A stretch of 64,000 bases of DNA from Sulfidibacter corallicola (GCF_017498545.1 NZ_CP071793.1:9604256-9668255); one strand, 5' to 3'. Shown: positions 25,699-34,679, numbered from the stretch's first letter. Program-made: numbers and translations. The notes: generated by a model not told the origin, from the sequence alone.

Positions 25699-26332
25699 GC
25701 GCCTAGACATCCACACCCGCGAAGGTGACATCAAGCCACAGTTCCGCGCCTCCACGTCGATTCTTCCGGCCCATCACTTTCGGTTGCAGGTGGAAGGCGC
25801 GCATGACGATTCGAATCAATCCCGACGTGCCGTTCGGCTTGCGTCTCGTTGGCGTGTCGCACAACAGGCCTCTTTACGGTCGCCGGTGCACTACACGATC
25901 CAAACCTCGAGCACCAGGAACCTGGATCGCGTTTGGCGGATCAACGAGCGACGCATCTCGAAAACCTGTGGCCGCTGGATGCTTGCCGGTTCCATGAAAC
26001 GACAGGTGCCGATAGCGATGCGCGTACTCGTAAAGCGACGTATTCGTGCCGCGCTCTTGATCCAAGTCGCACAGGATTCCGTTGATGTGCTCCGTGCCCG
26101 TTGGGTGATCGGATGGGGCACCCGACAACGAGGCTCGCATCGATGGCGTGTTGCCAACCGAACCAAACGACCCTTGGACCTTCACATGGGTATCGGGGCC
26201 GAAATGGCCTTGCGCCTCGCGGCGGACTTCCGGGTCGGCCTGGCTCGATCAGCCACCGCAACAACCAAGCAAGTCGTCTATGAAGTCGTGATTTCCGAAA
26301 CCCACGAAATCGACATTTCTGCCGACACCTGA
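25682..26332 (+). CDS. basic strand-rich protein of unknown role
   Basis: A 216-residue protein counted from ATG 25682. It is unusually rich in Arg and Trp (for example RLASRWRVAQQASL, RVWRINERRI, RWVIGWGTRQRGSHRWR) and ends in VVYEVVISETHEIDIS. Another frame is also open over part of this stretch, so the frame choice is not certain. It ends within promoter site 5. No family recognised. Confidence 0.45.
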   Translation: MPILGERLDIHTREGDIKPQFRASTSILPAHHFRLQVEGAHDDSNQSRRAVRLASRWRVAQQASLRSPVHYTIQTSSTRNLDRVWRINERRISKTCGRWMLAGSMKRQVPIAMRVLVKRRIRAALLIQVAQDSVDVLRARWVIGWGTRQRGSHRWRVANRTKRPLDLHMGIGAEMALRLAADFRVGLARSATATTKQVVYEVVISETHEIDISADT

Positions 26333-26353
26333 CACGCATTTGCTTTAGGTAGA
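26323..26353 (+). promoter_or_regulatory. bipartite late-promoter motif, site 5
   Basis: CGACACCT (26323-26330), 15 nt, TAGGTAGA (26346-26353). The text TGCTTTAGGTAGATA is shared with site 1 almost exactly. A leader of about 130 nt would precede the next gene. Confidence 0.7.
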
Positions 26354-26493
26354 TATGGAAAGGGCGCGTTTCGACGATGTCCTAATTCGTTTCAAAGCAG
26401 GGCGGTGCGGAACGGACGTCACCCTGTTGGTTGCTGCATCGGACCAACCGGAGTGGCGTCCCTTCCCCGCCAAACATCCACGGAGGGGGCCAC

Positions 26494-27027
26494 ATGCCGC
26501 TAGGGGTCATCACGCGTTCCGGCCGGATCCTGACCGCCAAGCTGTTGAGGGGTGAGCCGGTCGAAGGCATCACCCATTGTGCCATCGGGGATGGCAACGC
26601 GACGTTTTCGGATCCGCTTCATCCACCCGCGCCGAGCGTTGAGCAAACCGGTCTGATTCACGAGTGCGCCCGCAAGCGGTTTTACAAGCGGTCTTTTCTC
26701 GAGGAACACCAAGACGGTGCCTTGCTGGTCAACGGAACCCGCTACATCGAGACGCCGACCGAGACCCGAACCATCGGCGTGTTTTTCCGGTTCGAGGAAG
26801 CCGAAGCCAACGGGATCACGATCAAGGAATACGGGTTTTTCGGTGGAGACGTGGCCTACGTCGCGGACAACCAAACGGATTTCGCGGTGGACGGCCGCTA
26901 TCACGAAATCACGAACCCAACTGGCCAGGTCCTTCAATGGGGCTACCTCTACGAGGTCAAGAACATTCCCGACTTCAACAAAACCAATGATACCCGCGTC
27001 GAATTCGTCGGCGTGTTCCGGTACTGA
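26494..27027 (+). CDS. tail fibre/baseplate-associated protein
   Basis: A 177-residue protein begun at the ATG after CGGAGGGGG. The opening GVITRSGRILTAKLLRGE and the segment THCAIGDGNATFSDP are like phage tail-collar or fibre proteins (comparable to gpH/gp37-N style openings AIGdG). The rest is strand-rich with FFRFEEAEANGITIKEYGF. It is the first gene behind promoter site 5 and precedes the largest fibre-type gene by 12 nt. Confidence 0.65.
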   Translation: MPLGVITRSGRILTAKLLRGEPVEGITHCAIGDGNATFSDPLHPPAPSVEQTGLIHECARKRFYKRSFLEEHQDGALLVNGTRYIETPTETRTIGVFFRFEEAEANGITIKEYGFFGGDVAYVADNQTDFAVDGRYHEITNPTGQVLQWGYLYEVKNIPDFNKTNDTRVEFVGVFRY

Positions 27028-27039
27028 TCGGAGGCTTCC

Positions 27040-30000
27040 TTGTCCATTTCCCGTGACACGTTCGACCCGCATAAGAACTACAAGCGCATTTCCTTCCACC
27101 AGGACCGCGACCTGTTGGACAGCGAACTGAACGAGCAACAGCACATCGCCATCCATGAGCGCACCAAGTTGTTCGATGCTGTGTTCCATGAGGGCTCGAT
27201 TCTCAGCGGCTTCGAAGTCGTGAGGGCCGACCACATCTTGACCGTCGGCCCAGGCGTGACCTACATCGAAGGCCACATCGAACAGGTTCCAGGTGCCGTG
27301 CTGACCTTCGATCCTGCCAAGGACGATGGCGCCGATTACGTCTTCGTCGAGCTCCTCAAATACAACGTCGACCGCAACACCGACGCGACCCTCATCAACC
27401 CGGCCACGGGCGAGCCGACCGCCGAACGCGAACGCTGGGTGCTGCAGTTGACCCATGAGGACACGACGGCTGCACCGTTGCCGAACAACGTTACAGGCCG
27501 ACGCGTGCTGCCCATTTACAAGTTCGACCGCGCCGACGGATCGGTCACGCCGATCGTCAAGTTCAAGAACAAGTTGGTGCTGGATGATTTGGTCGGCACC
27601 TTGCCCGGTGAACGTATTCGGGTTTCCTCGATTTCGGAAGCGCAGCTCTCGTTTCGAGCTGCCGAGGGCATGAACTCCTTGCTTGACAACATGGCCGAAC
27701 GGACCCACGACCAAGCTGGTTCCTATCTGGTGAGCGGTTTTGATTCGGTCGTCGGTGATCCCGAGGACGACCACGTCACGGTCACCACGAACGCCGGCCG
27801 AGCCTACATTCGTGGGTTCCGCCTGCAACGCGACCTGCCCACCAGCACCTTGGTTCCCGTGTCCAAGGCGACCAAGCACGTTCGCGGCGAGCAAAAGACT
27901 TTTGTCGCCGATCGTCGTCGGTACCCGGTCAATAGCACCCCCCTCAAAGCATCCACGCAGGTGGAGGCGATCGTCGAAACCACCCAGAATGTGACGCGCG
28001 GAAGCGTGGCTGGCGGCGAAGATCTCCTTTCGCCGAATCCCGTCGTGACGATTCTCGAAGTCAGCCAAGGCGCGACGACCTTTCAACCTGGGGTGGACTG
28101 GAACCAATCGGGGAATGTGGTCGATTGGACCGGTACCGGTGATGAACCAGGTATCGGCACGACCTACACGGTTCGGTGGACCTACACCCGTCAGATGGAA
28201 CGGGGGGTCGACTACACCGATGGAGGATGGTTCGGAGGGTCCGGCGGTCATCCATCGACAGGGGATTACCATTATCTCGTGACCGCGGTCGATGCCCAGG
28301 GCGAATCCGGTTTTGATGCGGCGAACGTGGTGACGCGAACCGTCGCCGAAGGGGGCATCAACGAACTATTCTGGCTGCCCGTTTCGGGTGCGACCGGTTA
28401 TCGGGTCTATCGCGGTACCGGTGACATCGCGGTCAACCAGTTCGGTTTGCTGATCGAATTGCCAGCCAATGCCACCCAATACATCGACGACGGTGTCGAT
28501 GTGGGCCCGGGCACGCCGCCGTTGAGTGTAGGGACGTCACCTTTGATCATGTCACAGGTGGCACTCCATCGCGGCAACACCAACATCATCAACTTCGGCC
28601 GAACCGACCACGGACAGCAACCCGTTCCCGGATCCAATTGCAGTATCGATTATGACTACTACCTTGGACGGATCGACGTGATGTACGCGACCGCCTCCGA
28701 GATCAAGCGCCTGGAAGGCCCGCCGTCCGACCATCCCAAGATGCCGGTCTTGCCCGATGGGACCCTTGGTTTGTCGGCGATCCACTGCCCACCCAATTCG
28801 ATCTCGATGACCGCCAGGAACTTCGGTCTTCGACGGATCACGATGGACCAAATTCACGACCTGATCCGCGACGTCGAACGGCTCAAGTACAACGACGCCC
28901 AGAGCCAAATGAACGCGGATCTTTCGCACCGAGAAGGTGGGATTAAAAAGGGCATCTACAGCGACGACTTTTCGAGCGAGTCCCAGAGCGATGTCCATCA
29001 TCCCGAATGGTCGGCGCGGGTGGACACCGTCGGTCGCTTCGTCGCACCCAACCGAACCGCGACATCTCATGCCTTGCAGGTGGATCATTCCCGGTCAAAC
29101 GTGCAAGTCATTGGCTCACTGGCGCTGTTGCCTGGAGAGGAAACGGTTCTGGTCCAACAGCCTGATTGGAGCGAGGCGAGGAACATCAACCCGTACGCGG
29201 TGTTTGACCCGCCGCCGCCCAGTTTCATGGTCTCGCCGAACATTGGGCGAAGGGGGGTTACCGGGGTCACGGTCACCTCGAATCATTTCCCTCCGAATGA
29301 GCCAATCACCGTCCGGTGCGCGGGTGTGGTGGTCGCTGACGGCATTCTCCCGGATTCGGCAGGCCGTATGACAGCCACGTTCATCATTCCCCCAGAGACG
29401 CAATTAGGAAACCAACGGGTCTCGGCTTCCAATGGTTCCCAGGGGGCGAGCGCGCCTTTGGAGATCAACAACCCATTGGATATCGCCCGTGTGGATCGAG
29501 TTGTGACCGAACCCGAAACCGAGGACACCCGCATCGTCAGGCGTTCGGTTCGAGACCGCGTGTGGCGATCCCGATTCCAAACGGCCAAGCGCGATCCGTT
29601 GGCGCAGACCTTCAGTTTCCCAGTCAACCGCATCGTAACCGCTGTCGGCGTATGGTTCGCGGCCAAAGATCCGTCGATCCCGGTCACTGTCCAGATTCGT
29701 GGCGTGACCACAGGGCTTCCAAATGACCAAGTCTTGGCGGAACAGGTGATGGCGCCGGCGGAAATCACCACCGGATCGGAAACCAAAGTGACCTTTGATG
29801 AGCCGTTCTATGCCGAAGCGAACACGTCGTATGCCGTGGTGTTGTTGACCAACAGTAGCGAGTACCAGGTTCAGGTGGCGACGCTCGGCCAAATGTCCCA
29901 GGTCGGGAACCGCGGTATCATCACAAGCCAGGCGTATCCCGCTGGTGTATTGCTGGAATCAAGTAATGCCGAGACCTGGACGCCGTTGAACGGGTCCGAC

Positions 30001-30618
30001 CTTCGCTGCAACATCTATGGCAGAACTTTCCAACCCAATGGTGAAATCCGGTTTCAACCTGTCACGGGTGTGATCGTAACCCAGTTGAACGTCGACGAAT
30101 TCAGTCACCTTCCCGAGGGGACTTTCATCACTTGGGAGTATTCGACAGATGGCGGCCAGGTGTGGGACGCGCTCGTTCCTGCCGAGGAAGAGCAATTACC
30201 AAATATCACCAACCAGGTCCTGGTGCGCGCCAGATTCGTGCGTACTGAGCCCTTGGAACACGAAAGCCCCGCACTTGTAATAGGTGACGTAGCATTGATC
30301 GGGTACTTCAATGACGATTCTGGCGTCTACATCACACGGGAACATACCGTGACTCAAGGCATTGCGTCCAATCGGATCTACGCTGAGATGGATGTTCCCA
30401 GTGGTACGGCCGTGAACTGGTTCGCAAGCAACAACGGAGAGTCTTGGGAGCCGATGTCTTTGGAAGCAACCAATCCAATCGACACAATTTGGACCGAGTA
30501 TTCCTATGAGTTGACGTTTGCCGATCCGAACGGTACCCGTATCCGCTTTAAAGCTGAGATGACAGGCACGAATATGGTCAGCCCGAGAATACATCGATTC
30601 GGCGCAACACTGAGCTAA
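27040..30618 (+). CDS. large tail fibre protein with DUF4815-like N-terminus
   Basis: A 1192-residue protein beginning at TTG after CGGAGG. The N-terminal 350 residues match DUF4815-type phage proteins (TFDPHKNYKRISFHQDRDLLDSEL cut here; LDSELNEQQHIAIHERTKL; VTYIEGHIEQVPGAVL). A fibronectin-like or carbohydrate-binding segment around 420-500 (YRVYRGTGDIAVNQFGL), a helical stretch near 600-630, and two beta-sandwich-like domains in the last 300 residues follow. It is probably the main receptor-binding fibre. Its last gene position and size fit that role. Confidence 0.75.
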   Translation: MSISRDTFDPHKNYKRISFHQDRDLLDSELNEQQHIAIHERTKLFDAVFHEGSILSGFEVVRADHILTVGPGVTYIEGHIEQVPGAVLTFDPAKDDGADYVFVELLKYNVDRNTDATLINPATGEPTAERERWVLQLTHEDTTAAPLPNNVTGRRVLPIYKFDRADGSVTPIVKFKNKLVLDDLVGTLPGERIRVSSISEAQLSFRAAEGMNSLLDNMAERTHDQAGSYLVSGFDSVVGDPEDDHVTVTTNAGRAYIRGFRLQRDLPTSTLVPVSKATKHVRGEQKTFVADRRRYPVNSTPLKASTQVEAIVETTQNVTRGSVAGGEDLLSPNPVVTILEVSQGATTFQPGVDWNQSGNVVDWTGTGDEPGIGTTYTVRWTYTRQMERGVDYTDGGWFGGSGGHPSTGDYHYLVTAVDAQGESGFDAANVVTRTVAEGGINELFWLPVSGATGYRVYRGTGDIAVNQFGLLIELPANATQYIDDGVDVGPGTPPLSVGTSPLIMSQVALHRGNTNIINFGRTDHGQQPVPGSNCSIDYDYYLGRIDVMYATASEIKRLEGPPSDHPKMPVLPDGTLGLSAIHCPPNSISMTARNFGLRRITMDQIHDLIRDVERLKYNDAQSQMNADLSHREGGIKKGIYSDDFSSESQSDVHHPEWSARVDTVGRFVAPNRTATSHALQVDHSRSNVQVIGSLALLPGEETVLVQQPDWSEARNINPYAVFDPPPPSFMVSPNIGRRGVTGVTVTSNHFPPNEPITVRCAGVVVADGILPDSAGRMTATFIIPPETQLGNQRVSASNGSQGASAPLEINNPLDIARVDRVVTEPETEDTRIVRRSVRDRVWRSRFQTAKRDPLAQTFSFPVNRIVTAVGVWFAAKDPSIPVTVQIRGVTTGLPNDQVLAEQVMAPAEITTGSETKVTFDEPFYAEANTSYAVVLLTNSSEYQVQVATLGQMSQVGNRGIITSQAYPAGVLLESSNAETWTPLNGSDLRCNIYGRTFQPNGEIRFQPVTGVIVTQLNVDEFSHLPEGTFITWEYSTDGGQVWDALVPAEEEQLPNITNQVLVRARFVRTEPLEHESPALVIGDVALIGYFNDDSGVYITREHTVTQGIASNRIYAEMDVPSGTAVNWFASNNGESWEPMSLEATNPIDTIWTEYSYELTFADPNGTRIRFKAEMTGTNMVSPRIHRFGATLS

Positions 30619-30684
30619 CGGAAGAATAAGGGTCAGTCAATGATTTTTCGAAAACAATGAAAAACGCTTGGTGCTGAATGCTCT

Positions 30685-30719
30685 TACCTGTCGAGCTTTC
30701 TGTTGGAGTTCGACAGGTA
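30685..30719 (+). terminator. hairpin downstream of the fibre gene
   Basis: Perfect 10-bp stem TACCTGTCGA (30685-30694) / TCGACAGGTA (30710-30719) with a 15-base loop, 67 bp after the fibre stop. No T-run follows, so termination would be weak or factor-dependent. Confidence 0.45.
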
Positions 30720-30863
30720 TCCCTCAAGAGGAAAGAGAGGTCTTGTCTTTTAAGACATTTAATTCCAATTCTATAGAAGTAATTTGTTTTAAAAAAATGA
30801 GCTCGATATTTCACTTCATTTTGATCGTGGAGGAAAAACGCCGAAAAACTGGACACTTAGCAG

Positions 30864-30879
30864 TGTGATAATTGTCACA
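30864..30879. promoter_or_regulatory. perfect CRP/FNR-family palindrome
   Basis: TGTGATAATTGTCACA matches the TGTGA-N6-TCACA consensus of CRP on both arms. It lies 256 bp upstream of the unknown membrane protein gene at 31135 and after the phage genes. The distance is long for direct activation, so the regulated promoter is uncertain. Confidence 0.45.
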
Positions 30880-31134
30880 ATTTACCAGAGAGTCAGGCTG
30901 AAAATATGAAGAATCGCGCAATATATCAATGTAGGCAACTGTGAAAAGATGAGGCAGCAATCAAGCTGAGGAAATAAGGCCCCGCGCTTTTTCTTGAAAG
31001 GGGCATTCAGCATGGACTGACAGGGAAAACCTTCTCTACAAAGTGTGAAGTATAAGAGCATGATGGGCTTGGTTGGCAGTACGCCTTTGTGACAAAACCC
31101 ATATTTTCCATGAAAGGGCAACCAAAAAGGCAGT

Positions 31135-31944
31135 ATGAGCACCAATCAAGTCGGAAAGCCGATGTCCCTACAAAATTCGATGCTGATTCTTGCCCTTGAA
31201 GATGATCGCCTGTATGCGCCATCGAATGTTGCGAAATTAGGTATTGACCAGAAAGCGAACAAAGATCTTTACGACGCCGCTAGAAAATCATTAGGCGAAT
31301 GGTCTAGGTACCACAACATCAGAAAAACATTCGATAACAGGGATGAAGTAGGTCGGCAAGAGGGGCGTTTTCCCCAGTGGCTTGGAAAAACCTGGAAAAA
31401 CCATTTAACTGTCGAGCAACAAGAAAAAGCAAGTGGGGTAATCGCCTTAGCACAAAAAATAGCCCAATCCAGAGATCCCCTTCTTTGGTATCCAGTTGCA
31501 TTAACGGTCCTAGAAGGTACTAGCACGTCCGCTGCTCTTTTCAATGCGGGGAATTCTTCACCTTTTACTGATTCAAGTGAAGATAGTTCAGAAGCAGGGC
31601 GAGGTCTGAACCCGGCGAATGATTCAAGCGCTAGTTCGATCTCTCCCCATCGTTCAGAATCCTTTGATGATCCAATAAAGGATTATTCTGTTTTTTTATT
31701 ATTTCTAAAGCGATTGGTTTCATTTAAGTCACGCCTAGGGTTGATGACAGTTTTAACTCTTGCATTAGCTTCTTCACTCATTCTTCAGAAGAAACCCAAC
31801 AATGACTCAGTTGCGGATTACGGAAAGCTATTGAGAAAAAGTCACTTCCTGAAGATTTTTCAAATCAAAATTTGTACCCTGGCATTCAGCTTTATAAGTC
31901 CGCTCCAAGTGATCAATTCATTGTTTCAGTTGATTAATCTCTAA
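31135..31944 (+). CDS. unknown protein with C-terminal membrane segment(s)
   Basis: A 269-residue protein of low GC. Residues 10-125 form a helical, charged domain (LYAPSNVAKLGIDQKANKDL, KTFDNRDEVGRQEGRFPQWL, VALTVLEGTSTSAALF). A Ser/Asp-rich linker (about 135-180) is followed by a membrane helix (LGLMTVLTLALASSLILQ) and a hydrophobic C-terminal stretch. No family recognised. The layout, cytoplasmic domain plus linker plus anchor, resembles signalling or anti-sigma-like membrane proteins, but nothing more can be said. Its end overlaps the end of the convergent small gene by four bases. Confidence 0.55.
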   Translation: MSTNQVGKPMSLQNSMLILALEDDRLYAPSNVAKLGIDQKANKDLYDAARKSLGEWSRYHNIRKTFDNRDEVGRQEGRFPQWLGKTWKNHLTVEQQEKASGVIALAQKIAQSRDPLLWYPVALTVLEGTSTSAALFNAGNSSPFTDSSEDSSEAGRGLNPANDSSASSISPHRSESFDDPIKDYSVFLLFLKRLVSFKSRLGLMTVLTLALASSLILQKKPNNDSVADYGKLLRKSHFLKIFQIKICTLAFSFISPLQVINSLFQLINL

Positions 31945-32165
31945 GGCTCGTCGTCTACCGGTGGCGGAGGCTTGTCAGGTCCTCCGAAAGATAGTTCTAC
32001 TATATCAGGTATGCCGTCATTGATTGGGAAATCAAGTGAGCTGGAGTTGAATTCTATAGTATCTATCTCGTGTTGGCGTGGGAAAATGTTCGAATTTGAA
32101 ATATTTTCGCTATAGGCTGGCTTTGGATTTTGTAAGCCAAGAGGACTGAAGCTACCTATTTCCAA
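31941..32165 (-). CDS. 74-residue peptide with proline/acidic end
   Basis: Begins at TTG with a strong ribosome site (AAGGAG, eight bases before) and lies 15 nt after the TPR-protein gene, so both are one unit. The peptide has no signal, many Asn/Ser and Ile, and ends FGGPDKPPPPVDDEP. No cysteine. I do not recognise a family; a short product with a conserved-looking end beside a secreted TPR protein could be a secreted or modified peptide, but that is speculation. Confidence 0.5.
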   Translation of the reverse strand: MEIGSFSPLGLQNPKPAYSENISNSNIFPRQHEIDTIEFNSSSLDFPINDGIPDIVELSFGGPDKPPPPVDDEP

Positions 32166-32180
32166 GTCGGTTCTCCTTAA

Positions 32181-33269
32181 TCAATGACACTTCCAGGAAG
32201 TGACCGTTTCCAATAGTTTTAGTATGCGATAATCTTTTCTTTTTTTGCCCCAGCTTGAGACATCGTTAATCATCGAATTGTATTCAGGCAGCGTCGTCTT
32301 CTTCCCGCAACGATAGGCAAAGATCCAATTGATCGTATTGTAATAAGACAGATCTTCGTAGCCGGCATCGCGGATTTTTTTCTCTGCCTCGGTTGTCTGC
32401 TCTATTCCCAACTTGACTTCACCCAGCATAAGGTGAATCAAGGCGATGTTATTTAATTGAGTAATAGCCTGACGGGTTTCACCCGCTTGATAGTATAGCT
32501 GTCTGCTCTTTTCATATTTTTTTATTGCAAGTTCAAGCTCTTTCTTTTGCCAATGAAGGTGACCTTCTAATTCATAAAAGTAGCCTAGGTGCCGAGGTTG
32601 CTTTCCCAGCTCTTTTCTCTTGATAACATGAAAGTCATAATATTCTCGCGCAACAAAAAGGTTTCTTTCTGCATCTGAGGTTTGGTTTAAATCTAGGTAA
32701 AGAGAAGCTACAGAGCATGTTAAAACAAACAAATTCCCAAAGCTGCTCTTCTCTTTGTATAGCTGTGTTGCTGATTGGAAGTCATCTAATGCTGCATCAA
32801 ATTCTCCTCTAATTGCGTGTAGCTTTGCAGATAAAAAGGAGCTGTGCGCATTCAAGATGTTTGTTGGACGGTCTTCTAATTGTTTTTTGACAAATCTATT
32901 AATACTCTCGGCTTGATCAAGGTCATCATCCTGCCAATACGCCCATGCTAAATAAAAAATACTTTTTAAATCATTTTGTGTAATTGAGAGGGTTTCAAAG
33001 TATTCCATTCCAGCATTGGCGCCATGAGTCAAAAGGATATCCACCCCTATTTCGTAAATTGTTTTATTTTCCCGTTTACTTAAATCGGCAAAGTATCTAA
33101 CAGCTTCGCTTTCTCTTTCTGAGCGGAGAATCACCAAACCCTCTATGAGGGATGAGTCGTAGGGTTTGCTCGTCTCATTTTCGACATTTTTTTGATTTTC
33201 ATCACTGGAGAAGCTGATTAGAAAGGGCTGATTAAGGTCGGCCAGAAATAGAATCAAGATGTAAAACAC
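32181..33269 (-). CDS. secreted TPR-repeat protein
   Basis: A 362-residue low-GC protein. The first 15-20 residues (MFYILILFLADLNQPFLIS) look like a signal peptide. From about residue 60 to 320 it is a run of paired helices typical of tetratricopeptide repeats (for example SIFYLAWAYWQDDDLDQAES, GHLHWQKKELELAIKKYEKS and LNNIALIHLMLGEVKLG). Such proteins bind partner proteins. It is divergent from the PP2C gene and followed by the 74-residue peptide gene. Confidence 0.7.
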   Translation of the reverse strand: MFYILILFLADLNQPFLISFSSDENQKNVENETSKPYDSSLIEGLVILRSERESEAVRYFADLSKRENKTIYEIGVDILLTHGANAGMEYFETLSITQNDLKSIFYLAWAYWQDDDLDQAESINRFVKKQLEDRPTNILNAHSSFLSAKLHAIRGEFDAALDDFQSATQLYKEKSSFGNLFVLTCSVASLYLDLNQTSDAERNLFVAREYYDFHVIKRKELGKQPRHLGYFYELEGHLHWQKKELELAIKKYEKSRQLYYQAGETRQAITQLNNIALIHLMLGEVKLGIEQTTEAEKKIRDAGYEDLSYYNTINWIFAYRCGKKTTLPEYNSMINDVSSWGKKRKDYRILKLLETVTSWKCH

Positions 33270-33603
33270 GACATTCTCCTAGTGAGTTAACATTATAATT
33301 TCAAACAACTTAGCCTAGTTGGCAAGATATTCGAGGTGATGACCAGAAATTCTCTGGCCAGAAACTGGGATTATACACCTGTGGTTATTTACTTGTCGAC
33401 AAGATTTTTTCTCTTGAGTCGCATTCTTGCGGAGTTTAATTTGGATCCGACAGAAGCCATCCAGAGCTTTCTTTGCTGTTCGAATTGATTAGTGAGATAG
33501 GTTCGATTTTAGGGAGAAACCAAGAAATGATGTTTCTTTCTGAACAGCATCAAAACCTATTTGATAGGATGTTTTTTTTCGGAAAATACATGGGAGGCCT
33601 AAT
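33270..33603. other. divergent AT-rich intergenic region
   Basis: It separates the TPR gene (leftward) from the PP2C gene (rightward) and should contain promoters for both. I see AT-rich tracts and short imperfect dyads but no site I can name, and no gene. Confidence 0.4.
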
Positions 33604-34476
33604 ATGGCCAATGTAAAAGATTGGTTTATATCGTTGTTTGGCTTGAAAAGCTCTAAATGCCATTATCCAAACCAACAGCTTGGTATAACTCTATTTGGAG
33701 CTACTCACTGCGGACAAGCCCGCCTCAATAATGAGGATGCCTATTACATGTTGCCTAAAATTGGAATCTTTGCAGTTGCTGATGGTCTTGGTGGCCCGGC
33801 CAATGGTGAGATTGCAAGCAATCTGGCGGTTAGACGATTTCATCACTCTACTGAAGAGGCGAGTGGTGTCGGAGGCTGGTTTTGGCCAAAAAACCGAGAG
33901 GTTGGTGGCTTTGACATTGAAACCAAAATGATTCCAGCCATACTCCACTACGCAATAAAGTCAGCTCAAAATTTTCTGCTCCAAGCTATCCAAAACGATC
34001 CCATCCTTCAAGGTATGGGCACAACCTTCACGGCCGCGATCATATCAGATAGAACGCTGTATATAGCTCATGTCGGTGACTCGCGCGCGTACTTGCTTCG
34101 TCGAAATCTCCTTATGCAATTGACAGACGACCACAGTTACGCTCGTTGGCTCGTTCGCACCGGGCAAATCACTTCTGAACAGGCGAAAACTCACCCAGGT
34201 CGAAATCAACTGCTTCAGTCACTCGGTGGTGAAGCGATCTCGATTGCTCACAACCAAAAACCCTTGGAGCCCGGTGATCGAGTCCTCATGTGCACGGACG
34301 GAATTTACAACATGATTGATGAGGTACGACTGCGAGACATCCTTGCCCAAAAGGGCATCGGCCCGCGCCAGGTCACCGATCAACTCATCCATGAGGCCAA
34401 CGCCAATGGCGGCCGTGACAACATGACCGCCATTGTCGTTCACGTGGATGAAATCTCAGAATTCGACCATAAATGA
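33604..34476 (+). CDS. PP2C-family serine/threonine phosphatase
   Basis: A 290-residue protein with all main PPM motifs: ARLNNEDAYYMLP (metal Asp/Glu), IFAVADGLGGPANGEIAS, GMGTTFTAAII, LYIAHVGDSRAYLLR, LTDDHSY, a VLMCTDGIYNMID segment and the final GGRDNMTAIVV. The metal-binding Asp residues are present, so it should be active. Family members remove phosphate from Ser/Thr of proteins such as those modified by Hanks-type kinases. No kinase or FHA gene is next to it. The start follows GGGAGG. An insertion (about residues 80-105) enlarges the first part. Confidence 0.95.
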   Translation: MANVKDWFISLFGLKSSKCHYPNQQLGITLFGATHCGQARLNNEDAYYMLPKIGIFAVADGLGGPANGEIASNLAVRRFHHSTEEASGVGGWFWPKNREVGGFDIETKMIPAILHYAIKSAQNFLLQAIQNDPILQGMGTTFTAAIISDRTLYIAHVGDSRAYLLRRNLLMQLTDDHSYARWLVRTGQITSEQAKTHPGRNQLLQSLGGEAISIAHNQKPLEPGDRVLMCTDGIYNMIDEVRLRDILAQKGIGPRQVTDQLIHEANANGGRDNMTAIVVHVDEISEFDHK

Positions 34477-34603
34477 AATCGCGTCAGTTTCCCTCCCGTC
34501 ATCCTGGCGTGGGAGCCAAGCGGTCCGGCGATATTTCACCTAGGAATGGAAGAACCCCGCTTCAAGACAACCATCAGAACTCCAAACCATCCACCATCGC
34601 AAG

Positions 34604-34679
34604 CCAAGGGTGAGGTCACGCCATGCAACCCGAGCCAGTTCAACATTGTCAGGTCGCATCGTCGTGGCTTCACCCGTGG
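34604..34679 (+). other. structured hairpin upstream of first tandem paralogue
   Basis: Stem GGGTGAGGTCACG (34608-34620) with CGTGGCTTCACCC (34663-34675), two G-U pairs; inner ATGC/GCAT (34623-34626, 34656-34659) and outer CCA/TGG extend it. Loop about 29 nt. A matching element precedes the second paralogue. Confidence 0.55.

Larger units (their letters stand above)
30619..31134. other. AT-rich gap after the fibre gene
   Basis: It marks a sharp drop in GC from the phage genes. It holds a hairpin (30685-30719) and a CRP-type palindrome (30864-30879), both listed separately, and no convincing gene. AT-rich DNA before 31135 (around 31080-31130) may hold the promoter of the next gene. Confidence 0.5.

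Noticed and set aside
26355..26555. 66-codon frame starting in promoter site 5
   Set aside because: It begins at the promoter's second box, has no ribosome site and overlaps a better-supported gene.
34477..34550. Possible third member of the hairpin family right after the PP2C gene
   Set aside because: A TTTCACCTAGG-like right arm is present, but no matching left arm can be paired.
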